Shown piece after piece: positions 19,435 through 28,338 of a stretch of DNA of 64,000 nt. A program made the translations under genes and the position numbers. Every line of letters starts with the position of its first letter. Position 1 is the stretch's first letter. The notes under the pieces are model-generated. The model saw nothing but the letters and a program-made list of their open reading frames with translations. It had not been told where the DNA came from and made no database searches. Origin of the DNA: DATARH01 sp963746885 (GTDB lineage Bacteria; Pseudomonadota; Alphaproteobacteria; ATCC43930; CGMCC-115725); assembly GCA_963746885.1 (NCBI GenBank), contig CAVVDM010000014.1, positions 380,353 to 444,352 of the forward strand, given 5' to 3'.

Positions 19435-19466
19435 TAAATCATCCCGGCCAAGGCCGGGATGATTTA
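19435..19466 (-). terminator. 15-bp perfect inverted repeat between livK and livH
   Basis: Arms 19435-19449 and 19452-19466 are exact reverse complements with a two-base loop, ending in TTTA on the minus strand. Downstream of livK and upstream of livH, it is well placed to end part of the transcripts so that binding protein is made in excess over permease, as known for other binding-protein operons (inference). Confidence 0.6.
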
Positions 19467-19537
19467 CTGGTGCAAGCAACGCGCGGCGGCAACGCGCCGG
19501 GTGCGGCATCGTCACGCCCGAGACGGGAAAGCGGGCA

Positions 19538-20737
19538 TCAGTTGGTCGGCATCCCCGGGTTGATGAAGGTCGCGTCCTTCATCACCGCGAACGGGTAGGA
19601 AGTGTCCTTGACCATCTCGCCCCAGAACTCGCCCATCTCGGTCTCATGCGTCTTGGCGTGGATCGTGCGCGGGCCGACCGGCGTCTCGAACGTCAACCCG
19701 AGCAGGGCCTTGGACACCTTGTCCGAGTTGGTGCTGCCGGCCTTCTTGATCGCATCGGAAAGGGCGACGATCGCACTGTAGCCCTGGATCGCCCAGCCCG
19801 ATCCGTATTTTGCCTTCATCGCTTCTTCGAGGTGCTTGATGAAAACCTTGTGCGCCGCCGGCTCGCCCGGATATGGCAGCACGGGGTCATAGGTGGCGGA
19901 CCAGATGCCGAGCGGGTAATCGGGCCCCAATGCCTGCGCCTCGTCAACCGTGCCGACCTCGCCGCCATCGACAAGCCGGTTGTCGATCGCCTTGAAATAG
20001 CCGAGCGGCGCCGCCTCTTTCGCGAAGGTGACAAAGTCGCCGCCGAACACGTCGCAATAGACGGCGTCGGGCTTTTTGCTCAGCTGCGCGGTGATGAACG
20101 CGGTAAAGTCCGACTGGCCCAGCTTCGGCCATTGCTGATCGACGATCTCGATGTCGGGGCGCAACTTCTTGATGTGCGCGATAAACGCCGCTACCGCGTC
20201 GCGGCCATAGGCGTAGTCAGGAGCAATCGTCGCGACGCGCTTGACGTTCTTCCATTTGGCCATGATCAGCGCCCCGGAGTGGCCCTCGATCTCGGTATTG
20301 GAGGCGATGCGCACGATATAGGGGTGCAGGTATTCCGGCGCGGTCAGCTTTACCGTCTTCGCCACCGGCGCGACGAAGACGATCTTGTTCTCCTTGGCGA
20401 TCGTCGACACCGCCGGCGCCTCGGCCGAGGTCAGGGTGCCGGAGAGGAAATCGACGCCATTCTTGATGATCAGCTCGCGCGCCAGGCGCACCGCCTCGTC
20501 CGGGCTCGCCTTGCTGTCGCGCGGCAGCAGCTCGAGCTTGCGGCCGAGCACGCCGCCCTTGGCGTTGATGTCGGCGACTGCGATTTCGGCGCCCTTCAGC
20601 ACCGGCACGCCATAGACCGAGGCCGGGCCAGACAGCGGTATCGGAAAACCGATCTTGATCGTATCCGCCGCGCTGGCGGCCAGCGGCCACAGCACGACGG
20701 CCGCCCAAAGGAGCGCCAGAGAATGGCGAAAGCGCAT
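19538..20737 (-). CDS. Branched-chain-type ABC solute-binding protein (LivK/UrtA fold)
   Basis: 399 residues. Signal peptide about 1-24 (MRFRHSLALLWAAVVLWPLAAS), then IKIGFPIPLSGPASVYG, the periplasmic-binding type I fold. The start at 20737 is set by a strong RBS (GGGAGGAAACAG) directly upstream. First gene of livKHMGF. The ligand cannot be read from the sequence; neighbouring catabolic genes suggest an aromatic or carboxylic substrate as an alternative to amino acids. Confidence 0.88.
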   Translation of the reverse strand: MRFRHSLALLWAAVVLWPLAASAADTIKIGFPIPLSGPASVYGVPVLKGAEIAVADINAKGGVLGRKLELLPRDSKASPDEAVRLARELIIKNGVDFLSGTLTSAEAPAVSTIAKENKIVFVAPVAKTVKLTAPEYLHPYIVRIASNTEIEGHSGALIMAKWKNVKRVATIAPDYAYGRDAVAAFIAHIKKLRPDIEIVDQQWPKLGQSDFTAFITAQLSKKPDAVYCDVFGGDFVTFAKEAAPLGYFKAIDNRLVDGGEVGTVDEAQALGPDYPLGIWSATYDPVLPYPGEPAAHKVFIKHLEEAMKAKYGSGWAIQGYSAIVALSDAIKKAGSTNSDKVSKALLGLTFETPVGPRTIHAKTHETEMGEFWGEMVKDTSYPFAVMKDATFINPGMPTN

Positions 20738-20805
20738 CTGTTTCCTCCCAAGCCCTTTTCCCGACATTCCCCGATGCCGGCATTGACCGCACCATCGTCC
20801 CGCGT

Positions 20806-21160
20806 TTGGGTCGGCGACGCAAGGAGGTCCGCCCGTGCTTCACCGCGCAGATTCACGAGGGCCTGCTCGACGGCCGGCTGGACCTCGGGGTGCTCTTGTA
20901 CGAGGCGACGACCTGTGGGTCGGTCATGGCGCCGCCGATGCATACCGGGCTGCAGGCGATCAAGATCGCCGCGCTCGGCTTTGTCATTCCGTTCGCCTTC
21001 GCGTTCCACCCGTTGCTGACGTTCCAAGGCAATGCACGCTATTTTCCGCTGTCGGCCGCGCTGGCCACCGTGAGCGTCATCGGCATCGCCGCCGGCATGG
21101 CTGGCTACTTGCGCAGCCCGTTGCGAATGCCGGAGCGCGTAGTCATCGTGTTCGGCCCTG
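20806..21160 (+). pseudogene. Fused remnants of a LysR regulator and a TRAP permease
   Basis: One open stretch holds two unrelated fragments. Roughly 20845-20910 encodes FTAQIHEGLLDGRLDLGVLL, like the effector domain of LysR regulators. Roughly 20935-21160 encodes MHTGLQAIKIAALGFVIPF and AFHPLLTFQG, then a membrane helix and SPLRMPERVVIV, matching the C-terminal end of fused TRAP transporter permeases. Neither is complete and the frame runs on into the next gene. This fills the gap between livK and the TauD-type gene. Confidence 0.6.
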
Positions 21161-21202
21161 GCCGTGCCGGTCGACAAGAGATTCAACCGAGGAGCTATCG
21201 CG

Positions 21203-22063
21203 ATGACAATGCAGGTTCGACCGCTGACCGATTTTCTCGGAGCCGAGGTCACCGGCATCGACCTCACTCTTCCGCTGGACGCGGCGACCAAGCGCCAGTT
21301 GTATCAACTGTTTGTTCAGAACTCGGTCCTGGTGTTCCGCGACCAGAGCTTCGATCCGCCGCAATTCGCCGCGGCAGCAGAGCTGTTTGGCGAGATCATT
21401 CCCGAGCAGTTTCCCAATTATCGGCTTCCCGAATACCCGAAGGTCAGTTTCCTGTCCAACCGCGACCTGGAGCAGGCGGGCAAGCAGCGGGCGGTACGCG
21501 GTGAAGGATTCCACACCGACCACTCCAACTATGCGGCGCCGCCCAAGGCGACGATCCTCTATGGCATCGTCATTCCGCAGAGCGGCGGCGACACCGAATT
21601 CGTGTCGGCGCAAGCGGCCTATGACGATCTCTCCGATACGGCCAAGCGCCGCATTTCCGGGCTAAGGGCAATCCATGCCTATCGCGGGACCCAGGACGAC
21701 CACAAGGCGACCGTCCTGTCTGCCGAGGAACTGGCCCGAACGCCGAGCGCAGCCCATCCGATCGCTCGGCAGAACCCGGACAATGGCAGGATCGGCCTCT
21801 TTCTCAGCCCGAACCGGGTAACCGGTATCGAAGGCATGGCGGACACGGAAGCCTTTCAGCTGCTCGAACAGCTGTTCGAGCACGCAACGCAGCCGAAATA
21901 TCTCTATCGCCACAAGTGGCGGAAGGGCGACATGGTGCTGTGGGATGATCGCGCCGTGCTGCATCAGGCGACGACCGACTACGACATGGAGGAATACCGC
22001 TACCTCTATCGCGTGCTACTGGGAGGCGAGGTTCCGATAGAGGCGCCTCGGCTCGGCGCCTGA
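21203..22063 (+). CDS. TauD/TfdA-type 2-oxoglutarate-dependent dioxygenase
   Basis: 286 residues. Non-haem iron dioxygenase of the TauD/TfdA family: Fe ligands H-T-D in GEGFHTDHSNY, distal His in DRAVLHQATTDYD, and the 2-oxoglutarate-binding Arg near RYLYRVLLGGEVP. The start at 21203 follows a good RBS (GAGGAG, eight bases upstream); an upstream in-frame ATG at 21164 lies in the remnant. Family members hydroxylate taurine, 2,4-D, and other sulfonates or ethers. Confidence 0.87.
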   Translation: MTMQVRPLTDFLGAEVTGIDLTLPLDAATKRQLYQLFVQNSVLVFRDQSFDPPQFAAAAELFGEIIPEQFPNYRLPEYPKVSFLSNRDLEQAGKQRAVRGEGFHTDHSNYAAPPKATILYGIVIPQSGGDTEFVSAQAAYDDLSDTAKRRISGLRAIHAYRGTQDDHKATVLSAEELARTPSAAHPIARQNPDNGRIGLFLSPNRVTGIEGMADTEAFQLLEQLFEHATQPKYLYRHKWRKGDMVLWDDRAVLHQATTDYDMEEYRYLYRVLLGGEVPIEAPRLGA

Positions 22064-22095
22064 GAAGCGTGAGCCCCGTCGGAGGTCTCCAAAGG

Positions 22096-22798
22096 ATGGC
22101 AGATACGCCATGGGCTCTCGTCGTTGGGGCGTCGCGCGGGTTGGGGCTGGGGCTCGCGGCGGAATTGAAGCGGCGCGGCTGGAATGTCGTCGCGACCGCG
22201 CGCGACGCCGCCGGCGAGCGCCGGTTGCGGGAATTGATGGCGCAGCCCGGGGGCGTATTGCGGGTCGAGCAGGTCGACATCAACGACGATACCGCTGTCG
22301 CGGCGCTGCGGCGGCGGCTCGACGGACTGCTGTTCGGTGTTGTGTTCGTCAATGCCGGGAATCGCGCCGCGCGAGCGGGCCGACACGGCGCACGCCAGCC
22401 GCGACGAGGCGGCGGCGGTGTTCATGACCAACGCGGTCGCGCCGGTGCGGTTCGCGCGGGCGTTTCTCGACCTTGTGCATGACGGCCCGGGCATCGTCGC
22501 GTTCATGAGCTCGGGGCTCGGCAGCGTCGCCGATAAGACCGACAGCTACAGCGAACTCTACAGCGCCAGCAAGGCGGCGCTCAATTCGCTGTCGCGCAGC
22601 CTCGCCGCCTCGCTCGGGCGGCGCCGGATCACGGTGCTGGCGGTGGCGCCGGGTTGGGTGCGCACCGACATGGGCGGCCCCGGCGCGCCGCTCGGCGTCG
22701 CAGAAAGCGTGCGTGGCATCGCCGACGTGCTGGAGGCGCGCTCCGGCACCCTCCAGCACGGCTTTGTCGACTACCGCGGCCGCGAAGTGGCTTGGTAG
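22096..22798 (+). CDS. Short-chain dehydrogenase (frameshifted)
   Basis: SDR with an intact N-terminal motif VVGASRGLGLGLA and, in the next frame after a +1 break near 22358, VFMTNAVAPVRFARAF, FMSSGLGSVAD and the active site YSASK. The homology crosses the break at VFVNAG / IAPRERAD, so a single extra base in the GGG at about 22358 restores the protein. An RBS-like GGAGG lies upstream of the ATG. Probably functional if the extra base is a sequencing error. Confidence 0.75.
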
Positions 22799-22841
22799 AC
22801 CGGGGTTTGGTAGCGGCCGCGACAGACGACGGCTGCGGGGG

Positions 22842-23264
22842 CTACTCCGCCGCTTCCTTGGCGGCGACCGGGAGCGGCTCGGTGCCGGTCCACGGGTGCT
22901 CGGCGACGTCGAACAGCACGCCCTCGGGGCCGTACATCTTGACTTCGAAGCCGCCGGTGCGCGCCGGATCGCTCTGGTCCATATAGTGTTTGCCGCCGGC
23001 TGCCTCGACCACCTTGGCCGCCTCTGCGATATCCTCGACGAGGATGCCGAAATGATGTAGCCCGGTGTAGTCCATGCCCTTGCCGATCTGGTCGGTCTTG
23101 AAGCGCAGGATCGCGAGGTCGATCGTGCCGTCGCTGAGATGATGGCCGTAGGCGAGCGGACCGTCATTGCTGCGCACGATCGCGAAATCGAACGCCTTGA
23201 CGTAGAAATCGGCCATCGCGTCGGGGTCTTTGCAGGCGATGGCGAGGTGGCGCAGTTTTGCCAT
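22842..23264 (-). CDS. VOC (glyoxalase/dioxygenase fold) protein, copy 1
   Basis: 140 residues. Vicinal-oxygen-chelate fold: KLRHLAIACKDPDAMADFY at the N-terminus, then GLHHFGILVEDI in the second half. It is strongly similar to the upstream neighbour over the full length, down to the shared EPLP tail, so the pair arose by tandem duplication. Substrate unknown; VOC proteins act on glyoxal adducts, catechols or antibiotics. Confidence 0.82.
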   Translation of the reverse strand: MAKLRHLAIACKDPDAMADFYVKAFDFAIVRSNDGPLAYGHHLSDGTIDLAILRFKTDQIGKGMDYTGLHHFGILVEDIAEAAKVVEAAGGKHYMDQSDPARTGGFEVKMYGPEGVLFDVAEHPWTGTEPLPVAAKEAAE

Positions 23265-23277
23265 GGACGCGATCTCC

Positions 23278-23703
23278 CTATTCGGCGGCTTGTTTGACGG
23301 GCTCGGGCAAAGGCTCGGCGCCGGCCCAGCCATGCTCGGCGATGTCGAACAGGATGTGCTCGGGGCCGTAGAACTTCTTCTCGAAATAGCCGGCCTGATG
23401 GCCCTGCTGCCCCTGGTCGATGTAATGGGTGGCGCCGAGGCTCTCCAGCTTCTTGGAGAACTCGTCGACATCCTCGACGAGCACGCCGAAATGATGGATG
23501 CCGCGGAACTCCATGCCCTTGCCGAGCTGGTCGGACTTGAATTTGAGGATCGCCATGTTGAGCGTGCCGTCCGACAGGAACACGCCATCGGCGAGCACGC
23601 CGTTGGGCCGGCCGACCTCGACGAAATCGAACGCCTTTTTGTAGAACTCGGCCATCGCCTCCGGATCCTCGGCAGCGATCGCGATATGGCGGAGCTTGGG
23701 CAT
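23278..23703 (-). CDS. VOC (glyoxalase/dioxygenase fold) protein, copy 2
   Basis: 141 residues. Same fold and layout as copy 1: KLRHIAIAAEDPEAMAEFY, LSDGTLNMAILKFKSDQLGKG and GIHHFGVLVEDV. It is 13 bases upstream of copy 1 on the minus strand, so both are translated from one message. The RBS GGAGG precedes the ATG at 23703. Confidence 0.82.
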   Translation of the reverse strand: MPKLRHIAIAAEDPEAMAEFYKKAFDFVEVGRPNGVLADGVFLSDGTLNMAILKFKSDQLGKGMEFRGIHHFGVLVEDVDEFSKKLESLGATHYIDQGQQGHQAGYFEKKFYGPEHILFDIAEHGWAGAEPLPEPVKQAAE

Positions 23704-23751
23704 CAGGGCCTCCTCCCGTTAGAGATAGCGGACGTTAGCACGACCGGCGGT

Positions 23752-24189
23752 TCATCTCGAAGCGTCGCATAGGGCGCCGAGCGAAATCTCCGCGAGGAGC
23801 CGCGCCAGGCTCTTGCCGACCCGATTCAGCGCCTCGTCATGGGTAAACAGGCCGAACCGGTCGAATTCCGGCAACATCTGGCCGTTCCGCGCAAAATGCG
23901 ACGTGCAGGCAAGCGCCGCCGGTTCGGGCAGGCGCGACATCGTCCAGGCGAACAATGCGAGGTCCTTGCCCGAGCGGTAGGCAAACACCCCGAGCGGCCG
24001 GAGTTCGGCCACGGACGCATCGAGCCCGGTCTCCTCGTGCAGCTCGCGACAAGCCGCCGCGGCAAGATCCTCGCCCGGCTCGGCGACGCCCTTCGGAATG
24101 TCCCAGCGCGGCGAGCGCGTCGCATGGCCGAGCAGCATCCGGTGCCCGTCGGTGACGATGACGCCGCAGCTGGTGACCGTCGCGCGCAT
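23752..24189 (-). CDS. Nudix hydrolase
   Basis: 145 residues. The Nudix box GVAEPGEDLAAAACRELHEE, followed by TGL, is complete (G-x5-E-x7-RE-x2-EE-x-G). The N-terminal SCGVIVTDGHRMLLGHAT fits the MutT-like fold. It is the last gene of a minus-strand run after the small lipoprotein (stop at 24194, start at 24189). Likely a pyrophosphohydrolase of an unidentified nucleoside diphosphate derivative. Confidence 0.88.
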   Translation of the reverse strand: MRATVTSCGVIVTDGHRMLLGHATRSPRWDIPKGVAEPGEDLAAAACRELHEETGLDASVAELRPLGVFAYRSGKDLALFAWTMSRLPEPAALACTSHFARNGQMLPEFDRFGLFTHDEALNRVGKSLARLLAEISLGALCDASR

Positions 24190-24193
24190 CGGG

Positions 24194-24322
24194 TTACGGA
24201 TGGTTCAGGCCGCCTTCGACGCCGCCGTAGAACCCGCCCTGCCGATTGTCATCGGGGTTGCTGGCGCTTTGCGCGCAGCCGGCGAGGATCAGGCAGACGA
24301 GGAGGCAAACTGCGAGCCTCAC
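24194..24322 (-). CDS. Small lipoprotein, 42 residues
   Basis: A GTG start overlaps the stop of the PhyH gene (GTGA). The protein has a hydrophobic signal VRLAVCLLVCLILAGC ending in the lipobox LAGC (Cys16), then a short polar tail rich in Gly and Asn (DDNRQGGFYGGVEGG). It is likely exported, lipid-modified and membrane-anchored. Too short for family assignment. Its position between PhyH and Nudix genes, with the overlap, argues it is real. Confidence 0.6.
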   Translation of the reverse strand: MRLAVCLLVCLILAGCAQSASNPDDNRQGGFYGGVEGGLNHP

Positions 24323-25158
24323 GACGCCGCCCGCTCGTAGCGCAGCGTCTCCTCGCGGTTGGCCTCGCGAAAGCGGGCCACCGCGTCGGCATGGACGGCG
24401 CACTCGGCTGCACCGCAATCCTCGTGCGGTCGCGGCTCGTCGTCGAAATGCCCGTATCGGTCGACCCCGCGCACCAGCATCGCCGAGAGCCGTGTCGCGC
24501 AGCGGCAGCGCACCGACGCCGGGATATAGCTGATGCCGAGCCCGACCCGGCGGTGGTCGGAATTGTTTGGCCCGGAGCGGTGGATCAGATGGGTGTCGTG
24601 CAGCGACATCTGACCGGCCCGTACCGGCATAAAAACTGTGCCGCCCCGGTTGAACTCCCCGCTCACGGTCTGGCCGCGCGACAACAGATTGTATGGCGAA
24701 TCGGACTGGCCATGGTGCAGCTGCCCCTGACGGTGGCTGCCCGGGACGACCTCCATGCAGCCCGCCTCGACCGGCGCGTCGGTCAACGCGACCCAGGCAG
24801 TCACCTGAACCGCCGGCTCGAGGCCGAAATAGGTCGCGTCCTGGTGCCAGCTGACAAAGGCCGGGTCGTGCGCGTGCTTGGGCCACACCGACAGGTGAAA
24901 GAGGCGGATGTCTGGGCCGATCAGATCCTCGACCGCGTCGAGCACCGCCGGGTGGTGGACGATTTCGTCGACCCAGCGAAACAGCAGATGCGGCTTGAAA
25001 TTGTGGCCCTTGCCGAATTCCTGGCCCTGGCCACGCTCAAACGCTTCGAGCCGGTCGAAATAATGCCGCGCCTCGTCCAGGCTGAACGCCCCGACCGGAA
25101 ACAGGAACCCATCGCGCTCGTAGCGCGCCACCTCCGCGTCGGAGAGTTTTTTCCCCAT
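24319..25158 (-). CDS. Phytanoyl-CoA dioxygenase family protein
   Basis: 279 residues from the ATG at 25158. PhyH-family 2-oxoglutarate/Fe(II) dioxygenase: Fe ligands in SWHQDATYFG (H-x-D) and the later LIHRSGPNNSDHRR (His and Arg for 2-oxoglutarate). The start at 25158 is favoured because GAGG lies eight bases upstream; the ATG at 25164 leaves only two bases. PhyH relatives hydroxylate lipids, amino acids or small metabolites. Its stop overlaps the small lipoprotein start. Confidence 0.84.
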   Translation of the reverse strand: MGKKLSDAEVARYERDGFLFPVGAFSLDEARHYFDRLEAFERGQGQEFGKGHNFKPHLLFRWVDEIVHHPAVLDAVEDLIGPDIRLFHLSVWPKHAHDPAFVSWHQDATYFGLEPAVQVTAWVALTDAPVEAGCMEVVPGSHRQGQLHHGQSDSPYNLLSRGQTVSGEFNRGGTVFMPVRAGQMSLHDTHLIHRSGPNNSDHRRVGLGISYIPASVRCRCATRLSAMLVRGVDRYGHFDDEPRPHEDCGAAECAVHADAVARFREANREETLRYERAAS

Positions 25159-25215
25159 GCTCATGTCCTCAGTAAAGACTTGTCCCCGTGCGTCCGGGGA
25201 CGCGCTCACGCTGCG

Positions 25216-26361
25216 TCAAGTCTGCTTGAAGCAGCGGTTGGCGTTGTCCCAGAACAATTTCTGGCGGATTTCCGGGGTCAGGGTCGACCACGCCATGATC
25301 TTGTCGACCGAGTTGGGGAACCAGCTTTCGTAATGCGGGTAGTCGGATGCGTACATCAGGACGCCGTCGCCCAATGCCTTCGTCACCATCTCGAACATCG
25401 GCTCCTGCTCGTGCGCCTCGATGTTGCAGAAGACGCGGCCGGCCTGGAACTGTTCGCTCGGCAGCATTTTGAGGGGCGCGGTGCGGCCGACATAGCTGAC
25501 CTGCTCGTCCATCCGGCGCACCCAGAACGGCAGCCAGCCGAAGCCGCATTCGAGCACCGCCAGGCGCAGGCCGGGATGGCGGTCGAGCACGCCGCCAGCC
25601 AGAAACCCGGCCATGAAGCGCATAGCGCCCCACGGGTGCGAGCACAGCCGCGCGATGTAGACGTTGTCCCACATGTCCTTGTAGCCGGGGAAATAGGGCG
25701 GGTTCCACGCGAAGCTGTGATGCACGATCGCCAGATCGTGCTCCTCGGCGGCTTGCCAGATCGGCTCGAGGTCGGGGTGGTCGACCGGCCGCTCGTTGTC
25801 GAGCAACGGCTGCACCGCGACCGCCCAGCGAGACTTGCCCCACTCGCGGATCTCGCGCACCGCCTCGCTGACCTCGCGGGTCGAGGCGACGATCGGACCC
25901 GTCAGCCGGCCCGGCGCGACGCCGCAGAAATCCTGCATGTGGCGGTGGTAAGCGCGGATCAGCGCGACCTCGATCGAGGTGTCGGGATGGCCGACGCAGG
26001 CGGTCCAGGCCGAGGGCACCAGGAAATGCTTGTCGGCGCCCTCGATGTCCATGTCGTGCACGCGGGCGGCGGCGTTGTCGTCCTGCACGCCGGGGCTCGG
26101 GCGCAGCCGGCCGCGCCACACCCGCCCGTCGCGCGAGCCCGGCCTCGGCTCCGCTTCGCCGAGGGTGCGCTCATAGGCCTTCTCGTCGAAGCGGTAAAGC
26201 GAGCGCTGGCCGCCCCCAACTTCGCGCGACTGGATCGTGACCCGGTAGGGCGCCAGTTCCGGCAGACGCGGCCGGAAGCCCGGGTCGACATATTTGTCGA
26301 GCACCTCGGCGCCGGGGTTGATGTGGGTGTCGACATCGTAGACGCGAAAGCCGTTTTTCAT
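25216..26361 (-). CDS. Amidohydrolase family protein (metal-dependent, 381 residues)
   Basis: Amidohydrolase-2 fold with N-terminal DVDTHINPG (D-x-H), VHHSFAWNPPYFPG in the middle, and the C-terminal MYASDYPHYESWFPNS (catalytic Asp and a P-H motif). This C-terminal layout is common in amidohydrolases of aromatic or lipid degradation. RBS GGAGG upstream of the ATG. The next minus-strand gene is PhyH, after 57 bases. Confidence 0.85.
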   Translation of the reverse strand: MKNGFRVYDVDTHINPGAEVLDKYVDPGFRPRLPELAPYRVTIQSREVGGGQRSLYRFDEKAYERTLGEAEPRPGSRDGRVWRGRLRPSPGVQDDNAAARVHDMDIEGADKHFLVPSAWTACVGHPDTSIEVALIRAYHRHMQDFCGVAPGRLTGPIVASTREVSEAVREIREWGKSRWAVAVQPLLDNERPVDHPDLEPIWQAAEEHDLAIVHHSFAWNPPYFPGYKDMWDNVYIARLCSHPWGAMRFMAGFLAGGVLDRHPGLRLAVLECGFGWLPFWVRRMDEQVSYVGRTAPLKMLPSEQFQAGRVFCNIEAHEQEPMFEMVTKALGDGVLMYASDYPHYESWFPNSVDKIMAWSTLTPEIRQKLFWDNANRCFKQT

Positions 26362-26394
26362 CTGCGTCTCCTTCCTCCCGCTGGAACGTTGCTT

Positions 26395-27174
26395 TCAGAT
26401 CGCAAGATAGCCGCCGTCAACCGTAACGGTGCTGCCGGTAACCCAGCGCGACTCGTCCGAGGCAAGATACAGCACCGCGCCGACAAGGTCGTCCGGCTGG
26501 CCGAGGCGGCCCAGCGGGATCAGCGCCTCAGTGGCGTTTCGTGCGGCGGGGTCAGTGTAGCTGGCGCGGGTCAGCCCGGTCAGGGTTGGTCCGGGGGCGA
26601 TTGCGTTGACCCGGATGCCGTGCGCCGCCAGATCGACTGCCATCGCATGCGTCAGCGAGCGGCCGCCGCCCTTGGAGGCGACATAGGCGGCGCGCTCGGG
26701 TCGCGCCACCTCGGCGAGCTGCGAGGTGACGTTGATGATGCTGCCGCCACCTTGCCCGCCGCCTTGCCCGCCACTGGCTTGCCGCACCATCTGGCGCGCC
26801 GCGGCCTGGCCGAGATGGAACATGCCGGTCAGGTTGACCGCGACGATCCGGTCCCAGGTCGCGGCGTCGAGATCGAGGAAATTGCCGCGATGGCTGATCC
26901 CGGCACATTCCAGGAGGATGTCGAGCCGGCCGAATTGGCGCACTGTCGCCGCGACGGCGGCATCGACCGCGGCACGGTCGCGCAGGTCGAGCCCCTGCGC
27001 CGCGGCACGCCCGCCGGCAGCGCGGATGCGCGCAGCGGTGGCTTCCGCTGCCGCCGCGTCAAGATCGGCGCAGAACACGGCCGCGCCCTCGCGCGCCAGC
27101 CCCTCGGCGCCGGCGCCGCCAATGCCGCCGCCCGCCCCCGCCACCAGCGCCACCTTGCCCAAAAGCCGGCCCAC
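26395..27174 (-). CDS. Short-chain dehydrogenase/reductase
   Basis: 259 residues. Classical SDR: ALVAGAGGGIGGAGAEGLA (TGxxxGIG variant), CADLDAAAAE cofactor strand, ECAGIS (NNAG variant), INVTSQL with catalytic Ser, YVASK, and VTGSTVTVDGGYL. A glycine/glutamine-rich insert (GGQGGGQGGG) precedes the serine strand. First gene of the minus-strand run toward the amidohydrolase and PhyH genes; divergent from the enoyl-CoA hydratase-type gene at 27255. Confidence 0.9.
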   Translation of the reverse strand: MGRLLGKVALVAGAGGGIGGAGAEGLAREGAAVFCADLDAAAAEATAARIRAAGGRAAAQGLDLRDRAAVDAAVAATVRQFGRLDILLECAGISHRGNFLDLDAATWDRIVAVNLTGMFHLGQAAARQMVRQASGGQGGGQGGGSIINVTSQLAEVARPERAAYVASKGGGRSLTHAMAVDLAAHGIRVNAIAPGPTLTGLTRASYTDPAARNATEALIPLGRLGQPDDLVGAVLYLASDESRWVTGSTVTVDGGYLAI

Positions 27175-27254
27175 CCCATCCTCCGCGCTAGCGTCCGCCG
27201 CTGCTATATCGTTATACCGTGCAGGCCGCTCGGTGCCACGCCTGAGGGTGGTGG

Positions 27255-28334
27255 GTGAGAGAAGATACTGGTGACATCCTGTTTGGCCGGGAGGGTGGGG
27301 TGGCGACGGTCACCCTCAACCGGCCACAGGCGCTGAATGCGTTCACGCTCGGCATGTACCGGGCGTTTGATCCGGTGTTGCGCGGCTGGGCCGACGATCC
27401 CGGCATTCATGCCGTGGTGATCCGCGGTGCCGAGGGGCGGGCCTTCTGCGCCGGCGGCGACATCCGCGCGATCTATGACGCCGGGCGCGGCATTGCCGGC
27501 GACCCGACGCTGACCTCGCGATTCTTCTGGGAAGAATACGAGCTGATCCGGCGGATCCACCGCTATGCCAAACCGTACATCGCGATCATCGACGGCATCA
27601 CGATGGGGGGCGGTGCCGGGGTCTCGGTCAACGGGCGCTACCGCATTGCCACCGAGCGCACGATGCTGGCGATGCCCGAGACCGGCATCGGCCTGTTCCC
27701 GGACGTCGGCGCGACCCGGTTTCTCAATCTGTGCCCCGGGCATATCGGGCGCTATCTCGGGCTGACCGGCGCGCGGCTTGGCCCCGCCGATGCGCTCTAC
27801 TGCGGCTTTGCCACGCATTTCGTGCCGCGCGAGCGGGTGTCGGCGCTAATCGAGGCGCTGGCTCGGGGGGGCGAGGTCGCGGCGACGCTTGCCGGGGTTG
27901 CCGCCGATCCAGGCGCGGCGCCGCTGGCCGCGCGCCGCGCCGCGATCGACCGCTCGTTTGCCGGCGAGACGGTCGAAGCCATTCTCGACGCGCTGGCGCG
28001 CGAGGCCGCGGCGGATGGCGGCGACGCCGCGTGGGCGGCCGAGACCCGTGCGGGGCTGATGGCGAAATCGCCGACCAGCCTTAAGATCACGTTGCGCCAG
28101 CTGGTCGTCGGGCGGGGCTATGACATCGAGGCGGCGCTTGCCCTCGAATACCGGCTGACCCAGCATGTCACGCGCGGGCACGATTTCTACGAGGGCGTGC
28201 GCGCCGTGCTGGTCGACAAGGACCAGCAGCCGCGCTGGCAGCCGGCCAGCCTCGCCGCGGTGACGGAGGCGATGGTCGATGGCTACTTTGCGCCGCTCGG
28301 CGACGGCGAATTGCGATTCGATCAGGGAGGGTAG
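27255..28334 (+). CDS. 3-hydroxyisobutyryl-CoA hydrolase (enoyl-CoA hydratase superfamily)
   Basis: 359 residues starting at GTG. Crotonase fold: LNRPQALNAF, oxyanion-hole motif GRAFCAGGDIR, GITMGGGAGVS, then MPETGIGLFPDVGATRFL, the 3-hydroxyisobutyryl-CoA hydrolase signature. It releases 3-hydroxyisobutyrate in valine catabolism. The next gene, four bases on, is 3-hydroxyisobutyrate dehydrogenase, so context agrees. Confidence 0.9.
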   Translation: MREDTGDILFGREGGVATVTLNRPQALNAFTLGMYRAFDPVLRGWADDPGIHAVVIRGAEGRAFCAGGDIRAIYDAGRGIAGDPTLTSRFFWEEYELIRRIHRYAKPYIAIIDGITMGGGAGVSVNGRYRIATERTMLAMPETGIGLFPDVGATRFLNLCPGHIGRYLGLTGARLGPADALYCGFATHFVPRERVSALIEALARGGEVAATLAGVAADPGAAPLAARRAAIDRSFAGETVEAILDALAREAAADGGDAAWAAETRAGLMAKSPTSLKITLRQLVVGRGYDIEAALALEYRLTQHVTRGHDFYEGVRAVLVDKDQQPRWQPASLAAVTEAMVDGYFAPLGDGELRFDQGG

Positions 28335-28338
28335 CGCA

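Noticed and set aside
23839..27258. A 1139-residue open frame on the plus strand
   Set aside because: It lies opposite six well-supported minus-strand genes (Nudix, lipoprotein, PhyH, amidohydrolase, SDR), shows Arg/Asp-rich shadow composition and no family motifs; long antisense frames are expected at this GC content.
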